Below are positions 11,426 to 23,626 of a DNA stretch of 64,000 bases, in pieces (positions within the stretch are counted from its first letter, which is position 1; each line of letters begins with the position of its first letter). The notes under the pieces are model-generated. The model did not search any database. It was not told the DNA's origin and saw only the letters and a list, made by a program, of their open reading frames with translations. The position numbers and the translations under genes are program-made. The DNA comes from Neodontobutis hainanensis (taxonomy: Eukaryota; Chordata; Actinopteri; Gobiiformes; Odontobutidae). Where the stretch lies: contig JALDNG010002728.1 in the NCBI GenBank assembly GCA_024349245.1, forward strand, positions 1-64,000, read 5' to 3'.

Positions 11426-12255
11426 TTTACACCGACTTGCAACTGACACAGAGACCCATGGAAGTTCACCACCATTATCCAAATAAGACATTTTTCATGG
11501 CTTTCATGATTAGTATAATGTTACAAAAGGTACTGACAGCCATGCGACACAAACCAACACCTCATCCTTTTCTCATTGTTTCCACTTCCTTGACTGTTCA
11601 AGACAACAGAATGTTACAATAGTAGCAGAGCAAAAAAATGATGAGTGAACTGTTATTTTGTTATGAACCTCAAGGTGCCATGATTCACAATGTCCATCAT
11701 GCTGAGACATTGCAAAGGAGTCATCAACAACACATCTGTGAAAGCGATAAATGTAGATCCACTAACCTTTTTATTTACTTAAAGAAAAACTTAATTGATT
11801 TCTATTGTAAAATCCTAATGGAAATGTTCTGCTTTTCTATCATGTGCTAGATGTGTGATAAATTGTCATCAAATAAAAATCCTAAATACCTAAAACTAGA
11901 TATTGCTGATGATTTTTACTCAAAACAAGTTATTACCATTGGGCCGGATTTATGTTCAATAACACACTCTCTAAATCTGATGCAGCAGTTCAGTTGAGAC
12001 CACTGGTTCAATCAGTACATAAATAATGGAACACACTACAGACAGTGACCTCTCGCTCTTTGAGCTGGTGCTGACACATAGCTGCTTTCACAGCCACACA
12101 AACTGCTGCATGAATGAGTCACTGATCCAGTGCATCAGAGGCATGTCTGCTACGACTCCATGACTCTCATTTGATGTGCAGGACTTCTGTTACCAAGTCA
12201 TCCTGAAAATATACAATATGAGATAGTGCCTGCCAAATCATAGTGTGTTTGGGAC
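11426..12255. other. Unassigned stretch
   Basis: After the first few tens of bases, which continue the repeat interrupted at 8178, no gene or known repeat is recognised. The open frames at 11410-11850 show no family motif. Confidence 0.4.
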
Positions 12256-12769
12256 ATTGTAGGTAGTGATGAGTCGTTCATGAACGATTCGTTCTTTTTG
12301 AACGAGTCTTTAAAATGACTCGGGAACAACGAGTCATCACAGAGAGCGAGTCGTTCACTTTTGTGTGGACCCGCGCATGCGCATTGCCATACAGGAAACA
12401 GAAAGAAGTCGTTCATCCCCCAAGTCGTTCGTTCGAAGTCGTTCATCTCCCGAGTCTCTGAGTCGTTCATTCAAGTCCTCGTAGGCTGAACGCAGGAACT
12501 GAAGGAATCGTTCATTTCTTGAGTCAGTCTTCGGTCTGAGTCTCGTTCTTTTGTGACCGCTTCTGTTCAGTCTCTCGCAACAGCATTGCACTCGTATTAT
12601 TGACTGTATTGTATTGTGTTTAGGAATTATTTTAAAATGATCAAAATATACTGCAATAAACATTTGAAAATTAAAAAGTTCCATTTGTTCAAGTCAGTCT
12701 ACTTTAGTGTTAAATGTCAGTGCCACTTTGTTTTTAATTATTATTTACACTATTATAAACAAATTATAC

Positions 12770-12887
<118 letters not shown>

Positions 12888-13225
12888 GTAATATATATTT
12901 CCCATATTTGTCATATTTGTATAATATGACTGAGATGATATGGCTATGGTTTTTACCTAAGATTAGAATCCACTGTAAAGTGTCAATCTTTGTTTTATCA
13001 GTGATTTCCCGGATAAAAAAATATAAAAATACAATTTGAGGCCAGAAACGCATCACGTAACTTTAAGAATAAAAAATATATATCATTTGCGTTTGTCTAT
13101 ACAGTTATGTGAAATATTTGTATGTATCAACTTATTTCTGTATCCAATACGTGACAAAGAACGAGACTCAGACCCGAAGACTGAGTCAAGAAATGAACGA
13201 ATCCTTCAGTTCCTGCATTCAGCCT

Positions 13226-13385
13226 ACGGGACTTGAATGAACGACTCAGAGACTCGGAGATGAGCGACTCAAAGACTCGGGGATGAACGACTCAAAGACT
13301 GGGGATGAACGACTCAAAGACTCGGAGATGAACGACTCAAAGACTCGGGGATGAAGCGACTCAAAGACTCGGGGATGAACGACTC
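13226..13385. repeat. Short tandem repeat of about 23-25 bp in the MITE
   Basis: About seven imperfect copies of GAACGACTCAAAGACTCGG plus GGATG or AGATG follow one another. The motif shares GAACGACTC with the element's termini, so the array probably arose by local amplification of subterminal transposase-binding-like sequence. Confidence 0.85.
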
Positions 13386-13873
13386 CTTTCTGTTTCCGGT
13401 AACTGTATAGCCTTAAGTATAGGCTGGGACTTGATGAACGAACGACGGATGTATTAGCTACAGCTAGCTAACAGCTGTCGCGGCCCAGACCGGACATGTT
13501 GACAGAACTAACGGCTCAAAGACACGAGAGGTGAACTAAACTTTCCAGGGAACAGACGTGATTAGCTAAATATGAAGTGACAAAAGAAAAAACGATTTGG
13601 ATTAAGAGGTGAGTGGAACTCTCTGCCTGAAGCGAGCTGCAATGCATTTATAATTTATTTTTCAAAGTTTGGCCATGGCTGCATTAGCTTATAGTTTTTA
13701 TTCCAAAAGTACTAAATGTGTAGAAAAATTTAACATGTAACATTTTAATTAGATTTTGCTGAAATGAACGAAATGAACAAAATGACTTGAAAAAAGATTC
13801 GTTCATTTTGCTGAACGAGACTTAAAGAACTGAGTCAGTAAAATGATCCGATCTTCCCATCACTAATTGTAGG

Positions 13874-15060
13874 TTGAATTAATGTTATAACAAGACAGAA
13901 CCAACTCTACTCAACAGATTTGAATAATAACTTAACAGCTAATATTTAGGAAACAAGAGTGCATTTTCAGAACTTTCTTGTTGGGGGAGTAACGCAGTTT
14001 AGGCGGACTAATATATATATAAAAGACCTTAACCTAAACAGTCAAGTGTCCCATCATTTCACAATATGAGGAATCATAGATTAGAAAGACACATTAGCAA
14101 ATAGGGACAAAATTAAAGATTTGCACATAACTTACGATAAACTTATAAAGTCCTAAAGTTATTTTAAGGTTTTCTATAATATTCTATAATATCTTTCTTC
14201 CCTTTGAAAATATGTAAATAAGAAGTGGTCCATAAATTTCCATACTATGCCTTTGAATTTACAAGCCTTTACGTTAGGTCCAATACTTTAAACAAGCATA
14301 AAAGGAATAATTTTGATGCAGTACACAATTTTGGAGCGTGATTTACCAGCATTTCACTGTACCCTGTTATTATGGGTAATCGCCTGAGTTCCTGCAGCAA
14401 CTATTTATGAAAAAGTTCTTCAGTGACAATCGTTTGCCCTTGTTCTAGAACAGACAATCTTTGAACAGAACAAATAATAACATTGTTGCAACAGTGGGAC
14501 TTAGCTTTCAGTGCGGGCCGGCCCTCGTTCAACATTAAGTAGATTAACATTATCTACTCAACTATCTCCTCAGCATCTTCATTAGGTATTTACATAATGT
14601 TGTTGTAATGCAGCCTACACTGTACATACATACTGTGTACTGTGTTCCATACAGCAGTTTACATCATAGAGGGCTGTAGCTTAAAGAGTCTTTATTGCCT
14701 TGTACAAAGAGGCATTGAGGTTTTAGAAGGGAAGCCGGGAAGGGTTTGTAGCAGGCTGAATCTGTGACAGCAGTCTTTACCACGGGAACTAGGAACATAC
14801 GGGAATATAGGAAATAAAGGTAAGTTGACAGGTTCACAAAAACACACAACACACTAAAAACTGAGCAGACGACTGGAAGTTCACCATCTATTTGATGGAA
14901 CAATCTGGCAGAAGAGCTGGGTCTTAGTAGGCAGCAGATTGATTGCAGATAGGTGCCAGGTGTGTAGATAGCTTTTCCCAATAGACTCCGCCCACACACC
15001 AGCAGAGGGCAGAGAAGGGAGGGGAGCAGAACATGGAGGACTAGTGTCACAAGCAGGGCT
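13874..15060. other. Unassigned stretch
   Basis: No gene recognised. The 148-codon minus frame at 14664-15110 is a composite. Its first 19 or so codons come from a Penelope fragment and the rest has no family signature. Confidence 0.4.
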
Positions 15061-15065
15061 GTGAC

Positions 15066-15122
15066 AAGGTGGTTATCTATGGCATCTTCATGGGTGATTT
15101 TGTTGTCCACTGTGAAAGCTTC
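15066..15122 (-). pseudogene. Penelope-like RT fragment, inverted piece
   Basis: On the minus strand this reads AVDNKITHEDAIDN. It corresponds to the stretch after the RT active site in the better copy (about 51770-51830) and in the fragment at 55390-55425. The following part of the protein continues on the opposite strand from 15446, so the piece has been inverted relative to the rest. Confidence 0.65.
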
Positions 15123-15123
15123 A

Positions 15124-15445
15124 CACAGTGGCTCAGTGGTAGAGCAGTTGTCCTATTACCCGAAGATTGGCAGTTTAATTCCCACTCTCCCTGTTCATAC
15201 TGTCATTGTGTCCTTGGGCAAGACACTTAACCCACCTGTATGAATGTGTGTGGCTGTAGAGGTAAGATTGATGGTGGTTGGAGAAGGCTGTGAGTGCCGT
15301 TTGTATGGCAGCCCGCTCTCTGTCGGCCCCAGGGGTGAATGTGTGTGAATGGGATGAGTGGAAGCACAATGTAAAGCGCTTTGTGTGCCCGAGAAGGGTG
15401 CAAAAAAGCACTGTATAAATGCAAGCAATTTACCATTTACCATTT
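15124..15445 (+). repeat. tRNA-derived SINE with L2-type tail
   Basis: Head GTGGCTCAGTGGTAGAGCAG (A-box-like) followed by CAGTTTAATTCCC (degenerate B-box). The body has GTGTCCTTGGGCAAGACACT, and the 3' part has GTAAAGCGCTTTGTGTGCCC with CACTGTATAAATGCAA and a TTACCAT-type tail. It sits exactly between the two oppositely oriented Penelope pieces. The same head appears at 23627-23842, 46068-46152 and 55815-56135. Confidence 0.8.
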
Positions 15446-15930
15446 CCTTCCTGGGATCTGATTTTGACCTGGTTATTGGTGAGGACAGGACTCTGACGTT
15501 AATAGGAAGCCAACACACACAGATCAATATTTGTTGTTTGATTTCCAATACCTTGCAGCACAAGCTGGGAGTCATCAGGACTCTTCAGCACAGAGCACAA
15601 GAGGTGCCCACAACCTCAAAAGGTAAACAGAAAGAAGAACAACACATCCGTAAAGCCCTGAGAGACTGTGGATACCCCAAATGGACTTTCAACAAAACCA
15701 AGAGGACACAGACACCAAACAGACAGGAACCAGGGACAAAAGGGAAGGGTGTAGTTATCCCTTATGTGTCTGGTTTATCTGAAAAACACACAAACAGAAA
15801 TTTCCAGTCCACTTTAAACCAGGGAACATGCTGTGTCAAAAACTGGTCCATCCTAAAGACAAGATCCCCTCGCACAGAGTAATGTAGTTTATGCAGTGCA
15901 GTGAAGAGTGCAGTGACAGTTATGTTGACT
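15446..15930 (+). pseudogene. Penelope-like element fragment (RT end and linker)
   Basis: The reading frame 15446-15882 contains GEDRTL, HKLGVIRTLQHRAQEVPTTS, IRKALRDCGYPKWTFNKTK and VVIPYVSGLSEK. These are the conserved stretches between RT and GIY-YIG endonuclease in Penelope-like elements. It stops at the beginning of the endonuclease (SDSYV at about 15915). Compared with 51840-52260 it keeps the fuller HIRKALRDCGYPKW and VIPYVSGL motifs. Confidence 0.8.
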
Positions 15931-16061
15931 TACACCACATGCCTACCCTGCTCTGGAGCAGGTTTGGGTTTAGGGTCCACAAAACCAAAGTGGACCAATC
16001 AGATGTGAGCAAAGTCACATGAATCTAGTCACTGTGTTATTATTATAAGGGATTTAAAAAT

Positions 16062-16114
16062 ACACACATATATATGTATATATATATATGTTTGTATATA
16101 TATATATATATATA
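16062..16114. repeat. (TA)n tract at the 5' edge of the LINE
   Basis: An interrupted TA run directly precedes the first base of the LINE head at 16115. Together with the (TA)n at 19735-19808 it brackets the element. Confidence 0.9.
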
Positions 16115-16200
16115 GCAGCTGGATAGCTCAGCTGGTAAGGACAGGGCTTTTCACACGGGGGACCCGGGTTCGTATCCCCCTCAGGGTGCTATCCAGTGGG
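16115..16200 (+). other. tRNA-like head of the LINE
   Basis: A perfect A-box (TAGCTCAGCTGG, 16124-16135) and a B-box (GGTTCGTATCC, 16167-16177) are spaced as in a tRNA gene. CTGGATAGC (16119-16127) and GCTATCCAG (16188-16196) are exactly complementary and would close the fold. It is followed by GTGGGGGTCCTTAGGCAAGACCC. It could be the LINE's own 5' end or a SINE joined to it. It is unlikely to be a working tRNA gene, because no clean anticodon arm is seen. Confidence 0.7.
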
Positions 16201-16466
16201 GGTCCTTAGGCAAGACCCTTCGCGCTACTGCCTACCTCATAAAAATGATGAGAGACATTAAATGCTATGAGAAGCCGGATCAGACGGCGACCGGCCAAAC
16301 AAGGTCTGCGTCAGGTGTTGGGGAACCAGAGCAACTTGATGACAAATGGGCTACTGGAACAAGAACAAGAACAGGAACAGGAACAGCACGGAGATGGACG
16401 AAATGCGATAACAAGGCTCTGTTGGAATGCTACTCCAGTAACCCTAGTCAGAGGGGTTACATGAAG

Positions 16467-16782
16467 AGGATGTGGGATGAATGGTTACTTGAAACCCACA
16501 GTCCACGCTTACATCAAGCACCTAGTAGCTCAGTGTTCCAACATCCACAAGCGGCAACTGCTATCACAACTTGAGATTGATGAGATACAACACAAATGCT
16601 ACGGCAAGGGGGAGCCAGGACGAGGATGTGGGATGAATGGTTACTTCGAAACCCACAGTCCACGCTTACATCGAAGCACCTAGTAGCTCAGTGTTCCAAC
16701 ATCCACAAGCGGCAACTGCTATCACAACTTGAGATTGATGAGATACAACACAAATGCTACGGCAAGGGGGAGCCAGGACGAG
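16467..16782 (+). repeat. Tandem duplication of 156-158 bp inside the LINE
   Basis: 16467-16622 is repeated at 16623-16782, both starting AGGATGTGGGATGAATGG. The copies differ by two single-base insertions (TTCGAAAC against TTGAAAC, ATCGAAGC against ATCAAGC). Both cover the region after the Myb-like stretch. The duplication also breaks the frame. Confidence 0.9.
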
Positions 16783-19729
16783 AGGTCAGTGGGGAGCCAA
16801 CGAGGGCTCCCCAACCAGAGATTGGGTATGAAGCCCCAATAAGTGCAATAACGCTGAACGAGGCAGCGACTGACCTGAAAGACAAGATCATGGAGAGGAT
16901 GAATGAAAGGCAACCCCGACGCCAACTACAACGGCTAAGTGAAGTACCATCGGAAAGTCTCCTAGAAGATGTGAATGCAGCATTGAGAGCGATCCCTACG
17001 CAACCATCACTGAAACCAATGAGCTGATATACACCTCAGCAACAGTGATCCTCGAGATGCTTGGCTATAAGAGCAACCATGGGAACCATGATAAACAATA
17101 CCCACCATGGAAACAAAGGCTGGAGGCTAAAATCAAGAAGGCACGGAGAGAAGTGAGCCAACTGACAGAGGCCAAGAAAGGTGCAATGAGAAAACAAGTA
17201 CCCAATAGGTACAACCAGATGCCAATACCTGAAGCACTTGAAACTGCCAAACAAAGGCTCCAAGCCTTGGCCAGCCGCCTAAAGAGGTACACAAGAGAAA
17301 ATGAAGCCAGAAGAATAAACCGGCTGTTCGCAACTCAACCTGCGAAAGTGTACGCTCAGTGGCAGGGTAATAATAACAGCAGAGCCGACCCACCAAGGCT
17401 GGAAACTGAACAATACTGGAAAAATATATGGGAGAGGAGGCATCACACAACAGCAGTGCACAGTGGCTGGTGGATCTGAGAGAGGACCACAGCAACCTCC
17501 CTGAACAGAATCCAGTTACCATCACAGAGACAGACGTTCAAGAAAGAGTCTCAGGTATGAAAAACTGGACAGCACCGGGCCCTGACAGAATCCACACCTA
17601 CTGGCTAAAAAAGTTCACTGCACTCCACGAGCGCCTTGCAGCACAAATGAACCAGCTGCTAAGGGATGGACGCACCCTGAATGGCTTACCGAAGGGCGTA
17701 CAATCCTGATCCTGAAGGATCCCACAAAGGGTACAGTGCCATCCAACTATCGGCCAATAACCTGTCTCTCCACAACATGGAAGCTCATGTCAGGCATCAT
17801 CGCGGCTAAGATAAGTGGGCACATGGATCAATACATGAGCAAAGCACAGAAAGGCATCGGAAAAGAAACCAGAGGAGCCAAACACCAACTCCTGGTTGAC
17901 AGAACAGTCACCCAAGACTGCAGAACCCGACACACCAACCTGTGCACTGCCTGGATTGATTACAAGAAAGCATATGACTCAATGCCACACACATGGATCA
18001 ATGAATGCTTGGAGATGTACAACATCAACAGGACTCTAAGACACTTCATTGCAAACTCGATGAGGCTATGGAAAACCACCCTTGAGGCCAATGGCAAGCC
18101 ACTTGCACAAGTATCCATCAAATGTGGCATATACCAAGGAGATGCTCTGTCCCCACTGCTGTTCTGCATAGGTCTGAACCCCCTCAGCCAAATAATCAAC
18201 AAGACTGGCTATGGATACCGACTCAGGAATGGGGCCACCATCAGTCACCTCCTCTACATGGATGACATCAAGCTATACGCTAAGAGCGAGCGGGACATTG
18301 ACTCACTGATCCACACCACCAGGATCTACAGCTCTGACATTGGGATGTCATTCGGGCGTGAGAAATGTAGTCAAATGGTGACAAAGAGAGGGAAGGTAGT
18401 CCACACAGAAGGGGTCTTACTACCAAAAAGAACAAAAGCAGACATTGAGGATGGTTACAAGTACCTTGGAATACCACAGGCAAATGGCAACCTTGAAGAG
18501 GTAACAAGGAAAACAGCAACTGCCAAATACCTCCAACGAGTAAGGCAAGTCCTAAGAAGTCAGCTCAATGGCAAGAACAAGGCACGGGCAATAAACAGCT
18601 ACGCCCTGCCAGTGATCAGATACCCTGCAAAAATAATAAGGTGGCCAAAGGAAGAGATACAGACCACAGACGTTAAGACACAGCTCCTCACCATGCATGG
18701 AGGGTTCCATCCCAAATCCAGCACCCTGAGACTGTACGCTAGCCGTAAGGAAGGCGGCCGTGGACTAGTGAGTGTGAGAGCCACTATCCAGGATGAAACA
18801 TCCAAGATCCACAAGTACATCAAAGATAAGGCCCCGACAGATGGCGTTAGTGAATGTCTCAGGCAATGGGGAGCAGCGGAAGAGGAGCTGGAGGAGGGAC
18901 CATCATGGGAGGACAAACCCTACATGGGATGTACCACCGAAACATATCTGAAGTGGCTGATATCAAGAAATCCTACCAATGGCTGGAACGGGCCGGACTG
19001 AAGGACAGCACAGAGGCACTCATCATGGCTGCACAGGAACAAGCCCTGAGCACCAGAGCAATAGAGGCCCAGATCTACCACACCAGACAAGACCCAAGGT
19101 GTAGGCTGTGCAAACAGGCCCCTGAGACAATCCAACACTTAACTGCAGGGTGTAAGATGCTGGCAGGAAAGCATACATGGAACGCCATAACCAAGTGGCT
19201 GGCATAGTGTACAGGAACATCTGCACGGAGTACGGACTGGAAACCCCAAGGTCAAAGTGGGAAACACCTCCAAAGGTGGTAGAGAATGACCGAGCCAAGA
19301 TCCTGTGGGACTTCCAGATTCAGACTGACAGAATGGTAATGGCGAACCAACCAGACATCGTGGTGGTGGACAAACAGCAGAGGAAAGCCGTTGTGGTTGA
19401 TGTGGCAATACCAAGTGATTGCAACATCAGGAAAAAGGAACATGAGAAATTAGAGAAATACCAAGGGCTCAGAGAAGAGCTGGAAAAGACTTGGAAGGTG
19501 AAGGCGACAGTGGTGCCTGTGGTCATCGGAGCACTCGGGGCAGTGACCCCCAAACTGGAAGAGTGGCTACAGCAGATCCCTGGAAGAACACCAGACATCT
19601 CGGTCCAGAAAAGTGCAGTACTAGGAACAGCAAAGATACTGCGCAGAACCCTCAAGCTCCCAGGCCTCTGGTAGAGGACCCGAGCTCGAAGGATGAGACC
19701 ACCCGCGGAGGGTGAAGGACAAAGTTTTT

Positions 19730-19734
<5 letters not shown>

Positions 19735-19808
<74 letters not shown>
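19735..19808. repeat. (TA)n microsatellite at the 3' edge of the LINE
   Basis: A pure TA run follows directly after the T-rich 3' end of the LINE (TTTTTTTTTTT at 19724-19734). Confidence 0.95.
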
Positions 19809-19809
<1 letters not shown>

Positions 19810-21979
19810 CATTTTACTGAATAACCCAGTTGTAATTAGACAGAACAGTGGAACCTGGTTTATAACTTTAACTTGCCCGGACACCAACTTCATTCAGTGC
19901 CTTGGAATATGGGTCCAGTTACATTTGACAAGTATGCTACTGACTTTCATCATGCAACATCTGCTAAAACACAAGAACAAAGCACTCATACCAGGCCCTT
20001 ATCAATTAGCATTGAGTTCTGCCATACTACAAAAAAACAGTACAAACCAACCAGACCTTTGTTTTTGTTTTGTTTTTGTTTTTCTAGCAGCAGCTCCCTG
20101 GTCTACTCTGCTGCTGACAATTTGGTTTAGATCAATTTTGCACAAGTTTTAACTAACCAAATCAAAGCTCTCCCTGCTAGCTGTATTAACTGCTAAACTG
20201 TATTTGGTGAATCGATGAAACACATTGTGGGTCACTCTAAAGGGCACATGATGCCTTTGCTGTAAGCACGTACTGTACATCACAAAGCATAATTCATTTA
20301 ACTTCTTTACATAAGCTCGGGGCTGTCAGAGCTTTAAGGAAAGGCAGTCAAAAAGTGAATGTATTTTCATTCATAGAATATTTTTTTTATGAACACCACC
20401 TCATAACATATGTATTTAAATGCTTCATTCAGTGTTAAAATAAAATGTTAATTGTGCCATGTGTTTTACACAATAGCCTCAATCCATAGCATATTATCTT
20501 TGTTTGTGAGGACCTTCATATTTTAGAATAATTGTACTCTATATTCACATTGATGGATGTATAACATCCATTAAAATAAAGTATGCAGTAGGACACAGAC
20601 TCCCTTTTATTACAGCCATCCAGAGACCATTGTTTTATAAAAGCTTCTGCGCCAATGTGTCGTACATTTAAGTGATTTTGTATTGTTTAACATTAGCAGC
20701 CAATTTATTAGGCTTTGTCACTGGCCTTTTATTAGCATAACCACGCTATATGCAGAGAGCAGGATGATGAATGGGTAGTCCTAATAAGACTATGTAAAGT
20801 TGTGCTGTAAAAACAGATAAAAAGCTTTTCCTGCCTCAAGTGCAGGTCTTTTAAGGTCTTTTGTGGAGCATAAGGGTTACTATTTTAAAAGTGAATCTTA
20901 AGTTTTCTTGTACTTGTGGATTGTGTCTCCCCTGTAGAGTTAGGTAAGCACCAAGTGTCACGGTCACCAAGTTAGCTGCAACTGTGCAAATAACCTCACT
21001 GTCACCTACAATTTTTAATGAGATTGGAATTTTGACAAATGTCACTTTATGTTGTGAACTACATGAAGACTATAACAGCCATTTTGACATAACGTAATGG
21101 GGATTCAAATAAATAACATATAAGTTGTAGCCAGTCAAGTAGCAGTGACTCTCAAAAGACAACAGTAGAAAACTCTGTAATGTGTGGATGTGTCTGATTC
21201 ACCATCTCTAGTCAGTTTCATTATTATACTCTCTTTCACCACCTTTCTGTCCTGGACCATAAACACATCTGCATGTTTAAGTCTTGTCTTAAATAAGCAT
21301 CTGGTTTAAGTCCAACGGAGCGGGACAGAGCCAACCTTCCAGCTATTGGATGACCGTTCTACAACTACTAATTGTTTTTGCAAAGTTAATCTGTGAATAA
21401 AAGGAACGTTAACTGACACTAAATTGGTAAATGAAACAAGGACGTTGGCCGATAAAAAGAGCATGTATGTATTTAGGATATGTCAAAACCAGTAGGAATA
21501 GAACACAAACATCTTTTCCTTCCAGAAAATATTTTAGTGCCACATTATTTTAGCCTTAGCGTAGCCATGTTAAAAACAAAGATATAAAGATGCTTGTTGC
21601 ATTTTTGAAATTAGAAACACACATTTTCCTGTTCATGCTGCCATCATTGGTCACAAGAGGCCGGTGAGCCCATGATTCGACTCAAGCAGTTGGCTTGGCG
21701 TGATACAAGATGGATTTACCCGACTTTGGAAACTCCCAAATCTTGCTAGTATTCAGCTGCAGTACAATATTAATGTTAATGTACTGTTTACAACAACTCT
21801 ACACTACCTGGAATCCAAGCCATTGATTGGTTGATGAGACATATTACTGTTTAGGTTAACATGTGTTCTACTAACTTTCTGTGTGTGAAGCCAGTACACA
21901 CAGTAAGTTTCAGACAAAGTATAATACATCACTAGATTTTGTGAAAATATGATTCCTGTGATACAGCTTGCATGGTTAG
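19809..21979. other. Unassigned intergenic DNA
   Basis: No gene or recognised transposon. 21853-21927 is one copy of a short direct repeat (listed separately). A few open frames of about 60-85 codons have no motif. Confidence 0.4.
21853..21927. repeat. Direct repeat, copy 1
   Basis: About 75 bp starting AGGTTAACATGTGTTCTACT is repeated at 23398-23483 with only a few changes and a small insertion (AGAACAT). Its nature is unknown. Confidence 0.8.
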
Positions 21980-22483
21980 TGTTACGACCCAAGAGTGAAA
22001 CATATTATTGAAGGACACAGGAGACAAAGGGTGATATTTAAACTGTGTTTTATTTGTCATTTATGTAAAACGTTTGACAATCCAACCCTCCTGTGCCCAA
22101 AGGGTCAAAGCAAAAAACCATGGTGAGCCGGCCAAACAGAATATAAGGACGAGAAGTCGGACAGGCCAACCCTAAACAGGGCTGTAGAAGCTGCCTTACC
22201 TCGTGCTACCCCTAACACAACCTCGGGTCTAAGCCCTAACGAAAGAAAAAGCGAAAACAGGTTAAACAAAAAGAACTGGCGGAGCCAAAGCGTCCGCGTC
22301 AGCTAGAGGGAGTCAGAGAGAGAACGGGCGACATTACCAGTAGCCCTATTTCTAGACTACTAAAAGCCGACCAAGACTAATTCTATCCTCTACTAAAACG
22401 AAAGAGGGAAAAAGTGAAGGGGGGGACACAAATACGCCTAAATGCGGCGCTAGCACCTAACAGTTAGCAGTGGTCATATTACA
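21980..22483. mobile_element. Candidate solo LTR or other terminal-repeat element
   Basis: The segment opens TGTTACGACCC and closes GGTCATATTACA, weakly inverted termini of the TG...CA type. It differs from its surroundings in composition (GC- and purine-rich, with many CCTAAC-like motifs). No matching target duplication was found, so the limits and the class are tentative. Confidence 0.3.
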
Positions 22484-22489
22484 CTGGTG

Positions 22490-23618
22490 AGTGTTGATTA
22501 TTAAATCAGAAAGTTTTATACTGCCTACCCTAGGAGTACACAAGGCCTTTGGAAAGAGCATAAACCTTCTAGAAAATACCTAGGAGGGTCAGTAACCACC
22601 TATTATGAGATCATTTTATCAAATCAGCGACACGCCAAGTATTTTACATTAGTAACTGCAATAGTAGCTTCATTGTCAACTTAAAACATTTCCACGTCCC
22701 ATGCAGTGCTTTCACACAATTTATCCAAACCAGCTGTGGTTTGTTCACATGAAAAAAACATAATGAACAAATAAATTAATAAATTGCATGAATTACTGTA
22801 AAATTACTGGCAGTAATATCAATGCTCAAATGCAGGATAAATGCTGTGCTGTCAGATAGTTTTCTATTTAGAGAAGTTAAAATAAATATCTGCAGCAGAA
22901 GTTTTATTTTACAAGTCTAAAACAATACTTATTTCCCCAAGAGGGTTGCCAATGTTATACAGTAGAGCACCTGATACAGTACACTATGTTGATTTAAGAA
23001 TTGTATATATATTTTTTCTAATCAGGAAACCGTTCAAAATATGTTAAAACTCTTATTTTAAGGCAAAACAGTTTGCTTAAAATAAGAGATTTTACATATT
23101 TTGTACACGGCTATAATCCATTTTTTTGTTTTCAAATTGCAATACAAAAAGCATTCTTTTTGCACAAAAAAAGAAATTAAGGGCCTATTCATGAGCCTGA
23201 GTGTCAGCAGAAATGGTAACTAACAAATGATGCCCTGCTCATTGACACATGGGCTTTTGATTGGATTCTCTCTTTCACTGTTCTGTTATCTTCAGAGGTT
23301 CATTGAAAATGAAAGCAGTTTTTTTGGAGCACGTCTCTTCCTCGCCATCCTTCGGAGCTGCTGTTCTTTCAGGTGGCAGCAAAAAATAAGACTGATTAGG
23401 TTAACATGTGTTCTACTGACTTTCTGTGTGTGAAGCCAGTAAGAACATACAGTAAGTCTCAGACAAAAATAACAGTTTAATACCGCTTCAAAGCACATAA
23501 AAAATTCAGTCCAAATGAAGTCTTTGTCTTTTTTTCTTTTAGATAATCCAAAACAATATTTAGTAAAAAGACAGAGGTAAAAATGGTTGTTGTATGTAAA
23601 ATGCTATGACATGCTATG
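22490..23618. other. Unassigned AT-rich stretch
   Basis: Nothing recognisable apart from the second direct-repeat copy at 23398-23483. Confidence 0.4.
23398..23483. repeat. Direct repeat, copy 2
   Basis: Partner of 21853-21927, in the same orientation, 1,545 bp downstream. Confidence 0.8.
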
Positions 23619-23626
23619 ACAGCTAT

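Larger units (their letters stand above)
16115..19734 (+). mobile_element. R4/Rex6-like LINE, near full length but frameshifted
   Basis: Parts in order: tRNA-like head (16115-16200); a Myb-like stretch RRWTKCDNKALLECY...GYMKRMWDEW (about 16390-16490); a basic region, partly duplicated; a pre-RT region with RRINRLFATQPAKVYAQWQG (about 17310-17370) and NWTAPGPDRIHTYWLKKF (about 17560-17610); RT with NYRPITCLSTTWKL (about 17740), the AWIDYKKAYDSMPH block, YQGDALSPLLFC and YMDD (18255-18266); then a CRLC-x8-H-x4-C knuckle (about 19100-19153) and endonuclease motif PDIVVVD...VVVDVA (about 19350-19405), ending at 19674. At least five frameshifts or stops fall near 17030, 17430, 17690-17735, 18935 and 19180, so it is inactive. 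It is flanked by (TA)n on both sides. Confidence 0.9.

Noticed and set aside
14664..15110. 148-codon minus-strand gene
   Set aside because: Its N-terminal part is a Penelope fragment and the rest has no family signature, so it is a chance composite frame.
16115..16200. Functional tRNA gene (also considered at 23780-23842 and 46090-46152)
   Set aside because: A- and B-boxes are present, but each sits at the head of a SINE or LINE, the anticodon arm does not fold well, and no terminator of the pol III type follows directly.
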